From Leptolyngbya sp. BL0902 (GTDB lineage: Bacteria; Cyanobacteriota; Cyanobacteriia; Phormidesmidales; Phormidesmidaceae): a stretch of DNA of 64,000 nucleotides. The stretch covers positions 1,860,001 through 1,924,000 of the forward strand of contig NZ_CP046155.1 in the NCBI RefSeq assembly GCF_016403105.1, written 5' to 3'. Shown in pieces: positions 16,922-26,628 of this stretch. Positions within the stretch are counted from its first letter, which is position 1; every line of letters begins with the position of its first letter. The notes under the pieces were generated by a model. That model was not told the DNA's origin. It searched no databases and saw only the letters and a program-made list of their open reading frames with translations. The position numbers and the translations under genes are program-made.

Positions 16922-17566
16922 TTACTCGCTACCAAGGTAGGGCTGCAAGTCTACCTGAAGGCGCTGACGGGCACGGGCAATACGAGACTTGACGGTGCCG
17001 AGGGAAACGTTGGTAATCTCCGCAATTTCCTCGTAGGCCAAGCCCTGGATTTCCCGGAGCACAATGGCGGTACGGAAGACTTCGGGCAGATCGGCGATGG
17101 CCTGGTGAAGCTGGGTGTAAAACTCTTGGGTCATCAGGGTATCTACCGGGCCGGGGTCGGCAGCGGGAACATCCCACTCCACGGATCCATCCTCTAGGTT
17201 GAGGGGGGCATCCAGGGATAGGGTGCCGCGAGAACGCTTGCGGCGGCGCAGCTCGTCGTAGAACAGGTTGGTGGTGATGCGGCCTAGCCAGCCCTTAAAC
17301 TTGGCGGGTTCGTTCAGCCGTCTAATGTTGCGGTAGACCCGAATCCAAACCTCCTGGGAGAGGTCGGCCCGGTCGGCCCAGTCGGGGGCAAGGTGGTAGA
17401 GCAGCTTGTCCACATGGCCCTGGTAGCGGCGCAGCAGTTCGGCAAAGGCCACCCGGTCAGGACGGAGGCGCTGCTGACAAAGGGCCACCAGTTCTGAGTT
17501 GGTTAGCTCGCTGGGGCTAACCGCTGGCTTGGAAGTTCTGAGGGGGACAGACCAAGTAGAGAACAT
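16922..17566 (-). CDS. sigG: ECF RNA polymerase sigma factor, SigG-like
   Basis: A 214-residue sigma-70 family protein with only regions 2 and 4. Region 2 contains DLSQEVWIRVYRNIRRL and FKGWLGRITTNLFYDELRRR; region 4 contains LPEVFRTAIVLREIQG and the helix-turn-helix YEEIAEITNVSLGTVKSRIA. ECF factors direct polymerase to stress promoters. Length and the N-terminal ELVALCQQRLRPDRVAFAEL fit the cyanobacterial SigG group; the gene symbol is inferred from this. No anti-sigma gene lies next to it. About 380 bases upstream end the cta operon, so it has its own promoter. Confidence 0.88.
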   Translation of the reverse strand: MFSTWSVPLRTSKPAVSPSELTNSELVALCQQRLRPDRVAFAELLRRYQGHVDKLLYHLAPDWADRADLSQEVWIRVYRNIRRLNEPAKFKGWLGRITTNLFYDELRRRKRSRGTLSLDAPLNLEDGSVEWDVPAADPGPVDTLMTQEFYTQLHQAIADLPEVFRTAIVLREIQGLAYEEIAEITNVSLGTVKSRIARARQRLQVDLQPYLGSE

Positions 17567-17943
17567 AGGATGACTTATTCTTTCTACAATGACGCCGTTC
17601 TATCGTGGCGCTACGAGCACCGTTCACAAACAGCACAGCGCGATTGGATCTAGACCCGATCTCGCCATGGCTGTAACTCCTCTCACCAAACCCCGTGGGG
17701 CTTGTCCGTATTTTGCACGGGGGTGGAAGACCGAACATCCCCCCTTGTGCCTGTAGCTAGGTTGGCACACCGCCCCCTAGTCACCGCCCAAAATCTGCAC
17801 CATACCCATTCATTCCATAAAAAACTGTCCCGGTCGATAGATCTTCCAGGACAGCGTCGCTATCTCAGGCATTCCCGCTCAGGCTCCATGGGCCATGCCA
17901 TGGACGGGATGCCAGATTTTCCTCAGCTTGCAACCCTTGCCAG
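17567..17943. other. Intergenic region upstream of sigG
   Basis: About 380 bases without a gene. It holds the cta operon terminator (17818-17854) and, nearer sigG, the probable sigG promoter; I could not assign the promoter boxes with confidence. Confidence 0.5.
17818..17854 (-). terminator. Intrinsic terminator of the cta operon
   Basis: On the minus strand the stem CTGTCC-T-GG / CC-G-GGACAG (bases 17825-17833 with 17846-17854, one mismatch) is followed by a run of Ts from the A-run at 17818-17824. It lies about 90 bases past the ctaE stop. Confidence 0.75.
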
Positions 17944-18540
17944 TTACACCAGCGTTAGCAGGTAGATCAGGGTGAACAGCACAATCCACACCACATCCAC
18001 AAAGTGCCAGTAGATTTCCGCCATTTCCGGCCCGGTGTGGGTCACGTCGCTGTAGTGCCCAGCCCGCCGAGACCGCCACAGAACGCCCAAGATCAGCAGT
18101 AACCCAATGAACACATGGACTCCGTGAAAGCCCGTCATCAGGTAGAAGCAGTTGCTAAATAGATTGGTTTTGAGGCCATAGCCCAGGGTCATATATTCAT
18201 AGACCTGACCTACTAAAAAGACGGCTCCCATCGCTGCCGTGACGCCAAACCAGAGCCGCATTTTGGCCAGGTCATTTTTCTTAATAGCCTTGGTACCGAG
18301 GTTAATCACCAAACTACTGGACACCAGAATGAAGGTGTTCACCGCAGGCAATAGCAGTTCCACCTCGGTTTCTTTGGGGGGCCATTCCGCGATGGAGCTG
18401 CGGAACACCAGAAACACCGCAAAGAATCCGGCAAACATGAGAAATTCTGAGGCCAGAAAGGTCAGTAATCCCAGAACCCGAAGATCTTGGTGCTCCTCAT
18501 GGGCAACGGCGGGCGTGGCTGAATCGATAGTGCCTTGCAT
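17944..18540 (-). CDS. ctaE: Cytochrome c oxidase subunit III
   Basis: A 198-residue membrane protein, with five hydrophobic helices, as is usual for the short bacterial subunit III. ATG 18540 (MQGTIDSATPAVAHEEHQD) is preferred because the longer frame adds a hydrophilic segment foreign to the family. Conserved Glu in the second helix region (LASEFLMFAGFF) and FHGVHVFIGLLLILG with EIYWHFVDVVWIVLF near the end are family hallmarks. It is the last gene of ctaC-ctaD-ctaE and acts in the thylakoid or cytoplasmic membrane as part of the aa3-type terminal oxidase. Confidence 0.95.
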   Translation of the reverse strand: MQGTIDSATPAVAHEEHQDLRVLGLLTFLASEFLMFAGFFAVFLVFRSSIAEWPPKETEVELLLPAVNTFILVSSSLVINLGTKAIKKNDLAKMRLWFGVTAAMGAVFLVGQVYEYMTLGYGLKTNLFSNCFYLMTGFHGVHVFIGLLLILGVLWRSRRAGHYSDVTHTGPEMAEIYWHFVDVVWIVLFTLIYLLTLV

Positions 18541-18598
18541 AGGAAATTGGGTGAAAAAGGGACAGGAAAAGGTGGGCATTGCCCACCCTACGTTTACG

Positions 18599-20242
18599 CT
18601 AAGAGGCTGTTTCTAATTCCTTTTCAGGTTCGTGGCCATACTCGTAGGGGCCGTGGGTGACAACGGGTAGCACTTCCCAATTTTCGATGATCGGGGGTGA
18701 AGCGGTTGTCCATTCCAAGGTCAGCGCGTTCCAAGGATTATCGCCAGCTTCTTCGCCTTTATTCCAACTCCACAGCACATTGCTGTAGAAGGGAATTACC
18801 GACACCGCAAGGATATAAGCGCCTACCGTAACGAGCTGATTCAGGTCGGTGAATTGGGCGTCATACATGGCCACTCGGCGGGGCATTCCCTGCATTCCCA
18901 AGGCGTGCATGGGGGTGAAGGTGAGGATGGTGCCGATGAAGGTGAGGACAAAGTGAACTTGGCCCAGTTTTTCGTTCAGCATTCGTCCGGTAATTTTGGG
19001 GAACCAGTGGTAGACCGCTGAGTAAATCCCAAACACCGAACCGCCAAAGAGCACGTAGTGAAAATGGCCAACCACGTAGTAGGTATCGTGGACATGGATA
19101 TCAAAGGGAGCGGTGCCGAGGGTGACGCCGCTGAGGCCCCCAAACACGAACATCGACAACAGACCAACGGCGAATAGCATGGCCGTGGTGTAGCGAATTT
19201 TTCCGCCCCAAAGGGTGGCAACCCAGCTAAAGATTTTGATGCCTGTGGGTACGGCCACAATCAGCGTGGAAATGGTGAAGAAAATCCGCATCCAGGGGGG
19301 CGTACCGCTGGTAAACATGTGGTGAACCCACACAAACAGGCCCACAAAGCAGATGGTGAGCGAGGAATAGGCAATCGCCTTATACCCAAAAATCGGCTTA
19401 CGGGCATGGACGGGAATCACCTCCGACATGATGCCGAAGATGGGCAGAATCATCAGATAAACCGCCGGGTGAGAATAGAACCAGAAGAGGTGCTGATACA
19501 CCACCACATCGCCGCCCGCATCGGGTTTGAAGAAGGAGGTGCCAAAGTTGATATCAAACAGCAGCAGAATCAGCCCAGCGGCGAGGACGGGGGTGGAAAA
19601 CAGGGCCAAAATAGACGTCGCCACCATGGCCCAGCAGAATAGGGGAATTTGATCCCACTTCATGCTGGGGACGCGCATTTTCCAGATGGTAATCAAGAAG
19701 TTGACGGAACCCAAAATAGAGGAAGTTCCCACCAGCACAATCGCCAAAATCCACAGGGTTTGGGCGGCGTTGGCGGTAATTTCGCTCAGGGGCGGGTAGG
19801 ATGTCCAGCCTGCCTGGGCACCGCCGAAGTAGAAGCTGCCTAATAACAGCGCCCCAGCGGGAGGATTCAGCCAAAAGGCGATGGCGTTCAGTTTCGGGAA
19901 AGCCATATCCCGCGCCCCAATCATCAGGGGAATTAAGTAATTGCCAAATCCCCCAATGGCGGCGGGCACAATCCACAGAAAGATCATGATGGTGCCGTGG
20001 TTGGTCAAAAAGGCGTTGTAGAGTTCGGGGCTGAGGAAATCTGAATCCGGCGTGGCCAATTCTGTCCGCAGCATGACGGCCATAAAGCCGCCGACCAAAT
20101 AAAACAAAAAGGAGGTGACGAGGTACTGAATCCCAATTACCTTGTGATCCACATTAAAGGTGAAGTAGTGGTACCACTTCCACTTATCGGGATGTCCGTG
20201 GGGAGCCACAGGACTGTTAAAGGAAAGGTCTGCTTGCGCCAT
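18599..20242 (-). CDS. ctaD: Cytochrome c oxidase subunit I
   Basis: A 547-residue catalytic subunit of the respiratory terminal oxidase, which reduces oxygen to water with electrons from cytochrome c6 or plastocyanin. Twelve membrane helices are expected. Heme and CuB ligands are visible: His in NHGTIMIFLW, the His-Tyr pair in FYSHPAVYLMILP, the double His in VWVHHMFTSG, and HVHDTYYVVGHFHYVLFGG. Length is normal. It sits between ctaC and ctaE on the same strand, with a 58-base gap to ctaE and a 142-base gap to ctaC. Confidence 0.97.
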   Translation of the reverse strand: MAQADLSFNSPVAPHGHPDKWKWYHYFTFNVDHKVIGIQYLVTSFLFYLVGGFMAVMLRTELATPDSDFLSPELYNAFLTNHGTIMIFLWIVPAAIGGFGNYLIPLMIGARDMAFPKLNAIAFWLNPPAGALLLGSFYFGGAQAGWTSYPPLSEITANAAQTLWILAIVLVGTSSILGSVNFLITIWKMRVPSMKWDQIPLFCWAMVATSILALFSTPVLAAGLILLLFDINFGTSFFKPDAGGDVVVYQHLFWFYSHPAVYLMILPIFGIMSEVIPVHARKPIFGYKAIAYSSLTICFVGLFVWVHHMFTSGTPPWMRIFFTISTLIVAVPTGIKIFSWVATLWGGKIRYTTAMLFAVGLLSMFVFGGLSGVTLGTAPFDIHVHDTYYVVGHFHYVLFGGSVFGIYSAVYHWFPKITGRMLNEKLGQVHFVLTFIGTILTFTPMHALGMQGMPRRVAMYDAQFTDLNQLVTVGAYILAVSVIPFYSNVLWSWNKGEEAGDNPWNALTLEWTTASPPIIENWEVLPVVTHGPYEYGHEPEKELETAS

Positions 20243-20338
20243 AAAGGGGGTTGGTTAAAAACGTCTTTGGAAGGTTGGGTTGGTTAGATTGAGTGAAGTT
20301 TCTGAGTGGTGTCTTGCTTTAGTGCCTTGCTTTAGCGG

Positions 20339-20390
20339 TGCCTTGCGCCGCGTTGGCGTTAGCCTCGCCTGGGCGTTATGCACCCTACGG
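20339..20390 (+). repeat. 52-bp dispersed repeat, copy A
   Basis: A 52-base sequence in the ctaC-ctaD gap, ending GCGTTATGCACCCTACGG. It recurs at 53789-53840 in the same orientation with 44 of 52 positions identical by hand alignment. It has imperfect inverted parts (GGCGTTAGCC) but no open reading frame. Probably one of the short interspersed repeats of this genome. Confidence 0.8.
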
Positions 20391-21377
20391 TTTGAGGGTT
20401 GGGGCTAGTTGGGCGATTTGGGCCGCTTCGATGGGGATGTCTTGGGCGATTTGGGCCAGGTATTCGGCATCGGTGCGAGGGGCAGAGTTGAAGGCCACCG
20501 TTTCGGCAGAACCAGGCAGGGCGGCGACGCGACTGGCTTCCCAAGCAGCGTAGTCTTCGAGGGAATGGACGATCACCTGGGTTCTCATGCCGCCGTGGTA
20601 GGCTCCACAGAGTTCGGCGCAGACGACGGGATAGGTGCCTTCTTTGGTGGCCACAAAGCGCAGTTCAGCGGGCTGACCGGGCAGGGCATCCTGCTTGAGA
20701 CGGAATTGGGGCACCCAGAAGGAATGGATCACATCCTGGGCTTCGATGAGCAGTTGCACATCCTGGCCAATGGGAACATGGAGTTCACCGTCCACAATGC
20801 CCGTGTCGGGGTAGCGGAAAATCCAGGCGTACTGCATTCCGGTCACATTCACCGTCAGGTCAGGGATATTGCCCTCCACCATAGGCGATGCCCCAAAGCC
20901 GTAGACCTGGCGGGTTTTGCCCTCTTCTGCCTGGGCCAGCATGGGCGAACCCACATCGGCCATTTCGTGCTGGGGCGCTTGGGCCATCATCATGCCGCCG
21001 TGGTGATGGCCACCGGGGGCAAAGCCGCCCATATCTTGAAACACCACCACGCTATAGAGCCCCAACCCCACCACAATGATGGCGGGAATAGCCGTCCAAA
21101 AGGCTTCTAGGGGCAGGTTGCCCTCAATGGGAAGGCCGTCGGTGTCGTCCCCTTTGCGGCGGCGAAAGCGAATGAGCGAATAGATAATGGCACCCTGCAC
21201 CACAATGAACAGGGCCGTGCCGATAGTGACCATGACGTTAAAAAAGTCATCCACTAGGGGCGCTTGTTCTGAAGCTTGAACGGGTAGAAGGTGATTATTT
21301 TGCCCATACCAAAGGCTGATTAGGGTCACTACTACCCCAATCACGAGAGTCCAAAAGGGGGCCGGAATTTGTTGCAT
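20385..21377 (-). CDS. ctaC: Cytochrome c oxidase subunit II
   Basis: A 330-residue protein, started at ATG 21377 so that it opens with the first membrane helix (LVIGVVVTLISLWYG); a longer start is unlikely. The second helix is VMVTIGTALFIVVQGAIIYS. The periplasmic/lumenal cupredoxin domain carries the CuA ligands in VIHSFWVPQF and CAELCGAYHGGM. Between helix 2 and the CuA domain is a His- and Met-rich stretch (GGHHHGGMMMAQAPQHEM) of about 40 residues. It accepts electrons from cytochrome c6/plastocyanin. It is first in the cta operon. The 420-base gap upstream holds its promoter. Confidence 0.94.
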   Translation of the reverse strand: MQQIPAPFWTLVIGVVVTLISLWYGQNNHLLPVQASEQAPLVDDFFNVMVTIGTALFIVVQGAIIYSLIRFRRRKGDDTDGLPIEGNLPLEAFWTAIPAIIVVGLGLYSVVVFQDMGGFAPGGHHHGGMMMAQAPQHEMADVGSPMLAQAEEGKTRQVYGFGASPMVEGNIPDLTVNVTGMQYAWIFRYPDTGIVDGELHVPIGQDVQLLIEAQDVIHSFWVPQFRLKQDALPGQPAELRFVATKEGTYPVVCAELCGAYHGGMRTQVIVHSLEDYAAWEASRVAALPGSAETVAFNSAPRTDAEYLAQIAQDIPIEAAQIAQLAPTLKP

Positions 21378-21796
21378 AGCCGATCTCCGCAGGGGAGGCG
21401 CAGGATGGGAAACGGAATTTAACGCGACTACTAAAAAATAGGGTCGCCGTCTATGGCATCCTAAAACCCAAGTCTTTGGAGAGCGGTAAAACTTTGGATT
21501 TGCTTTAGAGTGTCCCAGCTCAGTGCTTATCAAAAATCCATAAACATTTCACAATCCAGCACTGACTCAAGAATCCAGCGTCAGCGGATCGCCAACGGGC
21601 TCTATTCATCTGGTCTTGGCCCTTATCTGAGCTGAGGTTCTACTAAACCCTACGTTGAAACCCCTAATTCTCCTGGGGGGCATTGCGGCGAACCGAGTGG
21701 ATTAGGGGGTTCCTATGTGGGGTTGTCGCCGCGTAGGCGGGCCGCGCCCTACAGTCCCATTCTTTGGGAAGCGGGGCTATGGCTTCGGATTTGGCA
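21378..21796. other. Intergenic region upstream of ctaC
   Basis: About 420 bases with no gene. It holds the ctaC promoter and the 3' flank of the lipoprotein gene. A near-perfect inverted repeat, ACCCCTAAT near 21658 against ATTAGGGGGT near 21702, could be a weak terminator. Nothing else is supported. Confidence 0.45.
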
Positions 21797-23731
21797 TTAG
21801 ATGTAGGGCCGTTTCCGCAGGTCGGGTTGGGGGCGATCAGCGGGTTCGGAATCGGCGGGGGCTTCCCCCCGGTCAGAGGGGCTGGATTCGCCCATGTCTT
21901 CTGGTTCTAAGGGCTGGAAATCGAGACGCGGCTCGGTCATGTAGGGCTGGGTGAGGTAGGGCTCAATGAGCTCTGGCATCACCATGCGCTGTTCATCGGC
22001 TCCGTTGGGGTCGGCTTCGCTAGGATCCGCTTCCTCTGCGGGTGCTGGCGACATATCCGTTGTAGCAGGCACCTCATACACCGGAATGGGGGGCGGATCT
22101 GGGGTAACTGCTGGCTGATCGTCACCAAATCCGGGTAGGGTCTGCTGTTGAGCCCAATTTTTCCAGCGCTTCATCATTCCCTTGCCCCGCTCCATGGGCG
22201 ATGCTGGGGGCATCGTCATCTGAGATGGGGAGGCCTGGGTTTGCGTTTGGGTGGGTGAGGTCTGCCCTTGGGAATCTTCCGAAGCAAACGGATCCAATGC
22301 TGGGACGGGTTCGCTATTAGGGGGTATCTCCGTATCGGGTTGAGGATCCGCTTTCGGGGTGGGCTGGCTAGCGTTAACGTTGCCCCCTCGATCTTCGACC
22401 TCTGGGGCAGGGGCGAAAATGGGAGACTCCTCGGTTTTTACCTCTGCCTCGGACGCTTTAAGGTTAGCTTCGTCTGGGCTGGAGGTTTCGAGATCCGTGG
22501 TTTCGATATCAGTAGTTTTGAGATCAGTAGCTTCGAGATCGGTCTTGTCACGATCCTCCGATCCTAGGCCAGGTTCACTGATCTCAGGGGCGTTGAGGGC
22601 AGATTCATCCGGGTCAGCCGCGTCTAAGGCGGAGTCGCTAGGATCCGTTGGCGCTGGGGTGGGTTGGTCTTGGGCCTTGGTCTTGCTGGCAGGGGCGGCA
22701 ATCGTTGGCGCTGGGGACGTTGGCGGCACAGTAGAAGCAGGCGCATCAGCTTCATTCATGGCCTCATCAATGGGCTCCGGCGCGGGCGGCGTGTAGGTGG
22801 GGTCGATAATGCTGGCGACGGCCTTGAAGTCTAGCTCGCCGCGCACCAGGCGAGACAGGGTATCGGTGCCGCCGGGCTGGTAGTCGATAATGCGGACAGT
22901 GTTGTTGAAGCGATTGTCAATGGGGCGTCCGGTTTCGTCAATTAGTTCTAGCTGCACCCAGTTTTGACCGGGCTGGAAGCCTTTCAGGTAAATGGGCTGC
23001 CATTGGTCAAACACAAAGCTTTGGCCGTTGACGGTGCAGCGAATCCGCCAGTCGTGAATATCGTCCTTGGAATCGGCCTGGGCGCTGAGGTGCAGGGGGG
23101 CATTGGTAAGGTAGAAGTCCAGCATGATTGGCTCGGCCCCGTAGGTGCCCTGGGGGCGGCTGTAGGTCAGCAGGGGGGCGCTGGCGTTGACTTCGTTTTG
23201 AGGAGTGGGGGCAAAGATGTGGAAGGTGCGCTGGTCAAAGGCTCCTTCATTTTTAAAGCTTTCGTGCCAGGGGCGAGAGGCAAAGACGCGCAGGGTGTGG
23301 GTGCCGGGAGCTAGGTCTTCCAGGATCAAGGCTTCCGAGGCATCGTAGACGGCTTGGTAAGGCTGGTCGTCTAGGAATACGTGGAGGTGGGGGCCAAGCT
23401 GCCAGGTTTTGTCTTTAAACAGAGGCAAGCCGCGCACCTGAAACCGCACCGACACCGTGGCATTCTCCACCACTTCCCCCGGTCGGGGGCTGAGGATCCG
23501 TACCTGGGGGGTGTAGGCATCAATGATTTGCTTGAGGGTGTCTAGGGTTTCCGGTGGCGACACCTCGGCAATGGGGCCTGCCAGCAGGTGCGGCGCTTCC
23601 GTGGGTTCCGCCAGCAACGCCGTGGGCTCCGTGGGTTTGGCACAGCCCACCACGGCCCAGGTCAAGACAATCATTGCTAACAACGCCACTATCCGCTGCC
23701 CGCGATGGATAACTCCCTGTGCGTTCGCCAT
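21797..23731 (-). CDS. Lipoprotein of unknown function, low-complexity tail
   Basis: A 644-residue protein with a signal peptide ending in a lipobox, AVVGC at about residues 26-30, so it is predicted to be lipid-anchored. Residues 60-260 contain two beta-rich Ig-like segments (SPRPGEVVENATVSVRFQV and HLHVFLDDQPYQAVYD). After residue 320 the protein turns into a Pro/Glu/Asp/Thr-rich linker with degenerate TDLE-type repeats (LEATDLKTTDIETTDLETS) and no folded domain. No enzyme motif was seen. The first half may belong to a conserved cyanobacterial surface-protein family. The gene stands alone on the minus strand, 90 bases from spkB. Confidence 0.7.
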   Translation of the reverse strand: MANAQGVIHRGQRIVALLAMIVLTWAVVGCAKPTEPTALLAEPTEAPHLLAGPIAEVSPPETLDTLKQIIDAYTPQVRILSPRPGEVVENATVSVRFQVRGLPLFKDKTWQLGPHLHVFLDDQPYQAVYDASEALILEDLAPGTHTLRVFASRPWHESFKNEGAFDQRTFHIFAPTPQNEVNASAPLLTYSRPQGTYGAEPIMLDFYLTNAPLHLSAQADSKDDIHDWRIRCTVNGQSFVFDQWQPIYLKGFQPGQNWVQLELIDETGRPIDNRFNNTVRIIDYQPGGTDTLSRLVRGELDFKAVASIIDPTYTPPAPEPIDEAMNEADAPASTVPPTSPAPTIAAPASKTKAQDQPTPAPTDPSDSALDAADPDESALNAPEISEPGLGSEDRDKTDLEATDLKTTDIETTDLETSSPDEANLKASEAEVKTEESPIFAPAPEVEDRGGNVNASQPTPKADPQPDTEIPPNSEPVPALDPFASEDSQGQTSPTQTQTQASPSQMTMPPASPMERGKGMMKRWKNWAQQQTLPGFGDDQPAVTPDPPPIPVYEVPATTDMSPAPAEEADPSEADPNGADEQRMVMPELIEPYLTQPYMTEPRLDFQPLEPEDMGESSPSDRGEAPADSEPADRPQPDLRKRPYI

Positions 23732-23821
23732 GGCCCTTGCACTACCCTAAGTCTGCCTTATTACCATAGGGCACTTTCGGGCCTTTAATACCACCGACCG
23801 GGTGCCTCGACCATCGGATCT

Positions 23822-25471
23822 CTAGAGGATCCCCCGACGGCCATTGGGCAGCACTGTAGACCAGTTGGTGCGGGCGGTGGCGAGTTGCTCATCGGTGATC
23901 AGGGCTCCCGTGAGATCAGCTCCACAGAGGTTAACCCCTCGTAGATTGGCATTCGATAGGCAAGCCTGGGCCAGGTTAGCCCCCCGCAAATCGGATCCCT
24001 CCAAGTTGGCGTTGTGAAAGTAAGCTTTGACGAGCTTAGCGTTACGAAGGTTGGCCTTGGGCAAGCTGGCTCGGCCAAAGTTGGCGTTGCTGAGGTCAGC
24101 CCCCTGAAAGTTGGCGTTAATCAACTTAGCTTGGTTGAAGTTGATATCAGTCAAAGCTGCCCGCTGCACATCCAGAGCGCGGAAGGTTTGGGAGGAAAAA
24201 TCACGCCGCCCCTTGGCATACTTTTGCTTCACCTCCTCTGAGGTCATTTGCAGGCGGGCTGGACGGGCCGCTGAGGATGGCCCCCGGTCAGCGGCAGATC
24301 GCGAGGCGGCAGACCGGGAAGCGGTATATCCGCCATAGCTGCTGTTGCCAGCGGAGGGCGCATCAGCCTGACTGCTACTGGCCCGTTCTCGGCGGGCGCG
24401 AATGGCCGCGGCAAGGCGGGCCGCTGAAGAGGCGGGGGAGTTGTGGTCGTAGCTCGAGGGGGTCGGCTCTGGAGATTTAGCCCCTAGTCGTCCATTGTGG
24501 CCACCCGTAACATCCTTGTTGACGTCCTTCGGTTGGGTGGGGGTAGCCATATTTTGAGCGAGGCTCATCAGGTAGGGCTCTAGATCCAGATCCCGCAGCA
24601 CCGCCTCCGCCGATTGGTAGCGGTGGCGCACAGAAATCTCCAGCATTTTCTCCAGCACCTTAGCAAAGTGGTCGCTGACGTGGACTTTGTCGCGCCAGAG
24701 CAGTTCCCCCGTCATCGGGTCATAGTTGAGATCCTTGGGGGCTTTGCCGGAGAGCAGATAAATGCAGGTGACGCCCAGGGCGTAGATATCGCTGGCATAG
24801 ACCGGGCGCATGGCCATTTGTTCGGGCGGGGCATAGCCCGGAGTGCCGATGGCATAGGCGGTGAGGGCCGTTTGCTCGGAGCTAGCGGCCTGCACAGGGT
24901 TGACCTTATCTTTGACGGCTCCAAAGTCAATCAGCACCAGCTTTTTGTCTTGGTCGCGGCGAATGATGTTGGCAGGTTTGATGTCTCGGTGGATGACGTG
25001 GTTGGAATGGACAAACTGAATCATCCCCAAAATTTCGCTGAGGAACTGCTTGACCCCGGCCTCAGTGAAGGGGCCACCCCGCTTAACTTCCTGCTGGAGA
25101 GTGGCCCCATTGATAAATTCTTGCACCAGGAAAAATTCCTGATCCATTTCAAAATAATCGAGCAGGCGGGGCAGTTGGGGGTGGCTACCAATTTTGCCAA
25201 GAATTTTGGCCTCCCGCTGAAACAGATCCCGCGCCATATCAATGAGCTGCTGGGAGTCGGTGGCGGGGCGCAGTTGCTTAATGACGCAGGGGGGTTTGCC
25301 CGGTAGCATTTCGTCCCGCGCCAGGAAGGTAGCCCCAAAACCGCCGCGCCCCAAGGCCCGCAGCACCCGATAGCGACTACGCAGCAGCAACGATGCCCCA
25401 CAGGCTTGACATTGCACCTGGGTGGGCGGGTTTTTGGGCTGAGGACAATCGGGATTGATACAGTAGCTCAT
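23822..25471 (-). CDS. spkB: Ser/Thr protein kinase with zinc-finger-like head and pentapeptide tail
   Basis: A 549-residue protein in four parts. Residues 1-27 hold a Cys cluster (CINPDCPQP then QCQACGA). Residues 33-300 are a Hanks-type kinase: GRGGFG loop, Lys in VIKQLRPA, HRDIKPANI catalytic loop, DFGAVKD, and PPEQMAM near the APE position. Residues 310-420 are a Ser/Ala-rich linker, and the end is pentapeptide repeats (ANFGRASLPKANLRNAKLVK). This combination is that of cyanobacterial SpkB, a cytoplasmic kinase linked to motility and stress in Synechocystis; symbol by similarity of architecture. Confidence 0.85.
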   Translation of the reverse strand: MSYCINPDCPQPKNPPTQVQCQACGASLLLRSRYRVLRALGRGGFGATFLARDEMLPGKPPCVIKQLRPATDSQQLIDMARDLFQREAKILGKIGSHPQLPRLLDYFEMDQEFFLVQEFINGATLQQEVKRGGPFTEAGVKQFLSEILGMIQFVHSNHVIHRDIKPANIIRRDQDKKLVLIDFGAVKDKVNPVQAASSEQTALTAYAIGTPGYAPPEQMAMRPVYASDIYALGVTCIYLLSGKAPKDLNYDPMTGELLWRDKVHVSDHFAKVLEKMLEISVRHRYQSAEAVLRDLDLEPYLMSLAQNMATPTQPKDVNKDVTGGHNGRLGAKSPEPTPSSYDHNSPASSAARLAAAIRARRERASSSQADAPSAGNSSYGGYTASRSAASRSAADRGPSSAARPARLQMTSEEVKQKYAKGRRDFSSQTFRALDVQRAALTDINFNQAKLINANFQGADLSNANFGRASLPKANLRNAKLVKAYFHNANLEGSDLRGANLAQACLSNANLRGVNLCGADLTGALITDEQLATARTNWSTVLPNGRRGIL

Positions 25472-25647
25472 TCGACCCAGTGACTCTATCGTGGGGGGCC
25501 AAGGCGGGCGGCTAGTGCCACCTTAACTTAATTATTCCCCGTTTCGGAGAGGGGTTATAGCATTCATCGCTAGGGAAATATACTTCTGGAGGAATTAGGT
25601 GAGCCACTGTGAAAACTTGGTAAACCTTCACGGGAGACAATGGGCAG

Positions 25648-26628
25648 GTGGCGATTAACATTGGCATGGTAGGAACGGGCTTCGTTGCTCAGCGGCGGGC
25701 AGAAGCCTTGGCGGTGGATGGACGGGGGCGACTGGTCGCGGTGACAGGGCACCATCCAGAGGATACCCAGACCTTTGCCCAAACTCACAGGGCTACCGCC
25801 GTGGCAGACTGGCCCAGCCTCATCTCCTGGCCAGATCTGGAGGTGATTATAGTCAGCCACGTGAATTGCGACCACGGGATGGTGGTGCGCGCAGCCCTGG
25901 AGGCAGGGCGACATGTGGTGGTAGAGTATCCCCTCGCCCTAGACTGGCGTGAGGCCGAACGCTTAGTAACCCTGGCCCAACAGCAACAGCGCCTGCTCCA
26001 TGTGGAGCACATCGAGGTTTTAAGCGGCAATCATCAAGCCCTCAAGGCCAACCTATCCGCCCTTGGTATCCCGCTCCATGTCCGCTACGTCACCCTTTCG
26101 CCCCAGCGTCCCGCCCCAGATCGGTGGACCTATCAACCCGATTTGTTTGGGTTTCCCCTGGTGGGTGCCCTCTCCCGTGTCCATCGCCTGGTGGATGCCT
26201 TTGGCCCTGTAGCCCAGGTATCGGGTCAAAACCAATATGACGGCTGGTCAGAGAATCCTGACACCTTACCCCGCTATCGCACCAACCTCTGTGCGGCGCA
26301 AATCACCTTTCAATCGGGCGTTCAAGGGGAACTGCTCTACGGCAAAGGAGAAGCCATTTGGCAGGCGACGCGACGGCTGGAGGTCATCGGCACCCAGGGC
26401 CAAATCCACATCGACGGCGACACAGGTCAGGTGATCACCGCTGAGGGCACCACACCTCTCGAAATTGGGTCTCGCCGAGGTTTGTTAGCCGCCGATACCC
26501 GCGCCGTGTTAGATCACCTCTGCCAAGGCACCCCTCTATATCTCACCCCTGCAGAAAGCGTTTACAGCCTGCGAGTGGCCAATGCCATCGCCACCGCCGC
26601 CCAAACCGGGCAAGTGGTCAAACTCTAG
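25648..26628 (+). CDS. bvdR: Biliverdin reductase
   Basis: A 326-residue Gfo/Idh/MocA-fold oxidoreductase. The nucleotide loop is MVGTGFVAQRRAEAL. Features recalled from the cyanobacterial biliverdin reductase are present: VVVEYPLALDW, LLHVEHIEVLSG, RWTYQPDLFGFPLVGALSR and SRRGLLAADTRAVLDH. The enzyme reduces biliverdin to bilirubin and affects phycobiliprotein levels. The start is GTG at 25648, the first codon giving the full Rossmann strand. It is divergent from spkB with a 176-base gap that holds both promoters. Confidence 0.85.
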   Translation: MAINIGMVGTGFVAQRRAEALAVDGRGRLVAVTGHHPEDTQTFAQTHRATAVADWPSLISWPDLEVIIVSHVNCDHGMVVRAALEAGRHVVVEYPLALDWREAERLVTLAQQQQRLLHVEHIEVLSGNHQALKANLSALGIPLHVRYVTLSPQRPAPDRWTYQPDLFGFPLVGALSRVHRLVDAFGPVAQVSGQNQYDGWSENPDTLPRYRTNLCAAQITFQSGVQGELLYGKGEAIWQATRRLEVIGTQGQIHIDGDTGQVITAEGTTPLEIGSRRGLLAADTRAVLDHLCQGTPLYLTPAESVYSLRVANAIATAAQTGQVVKL

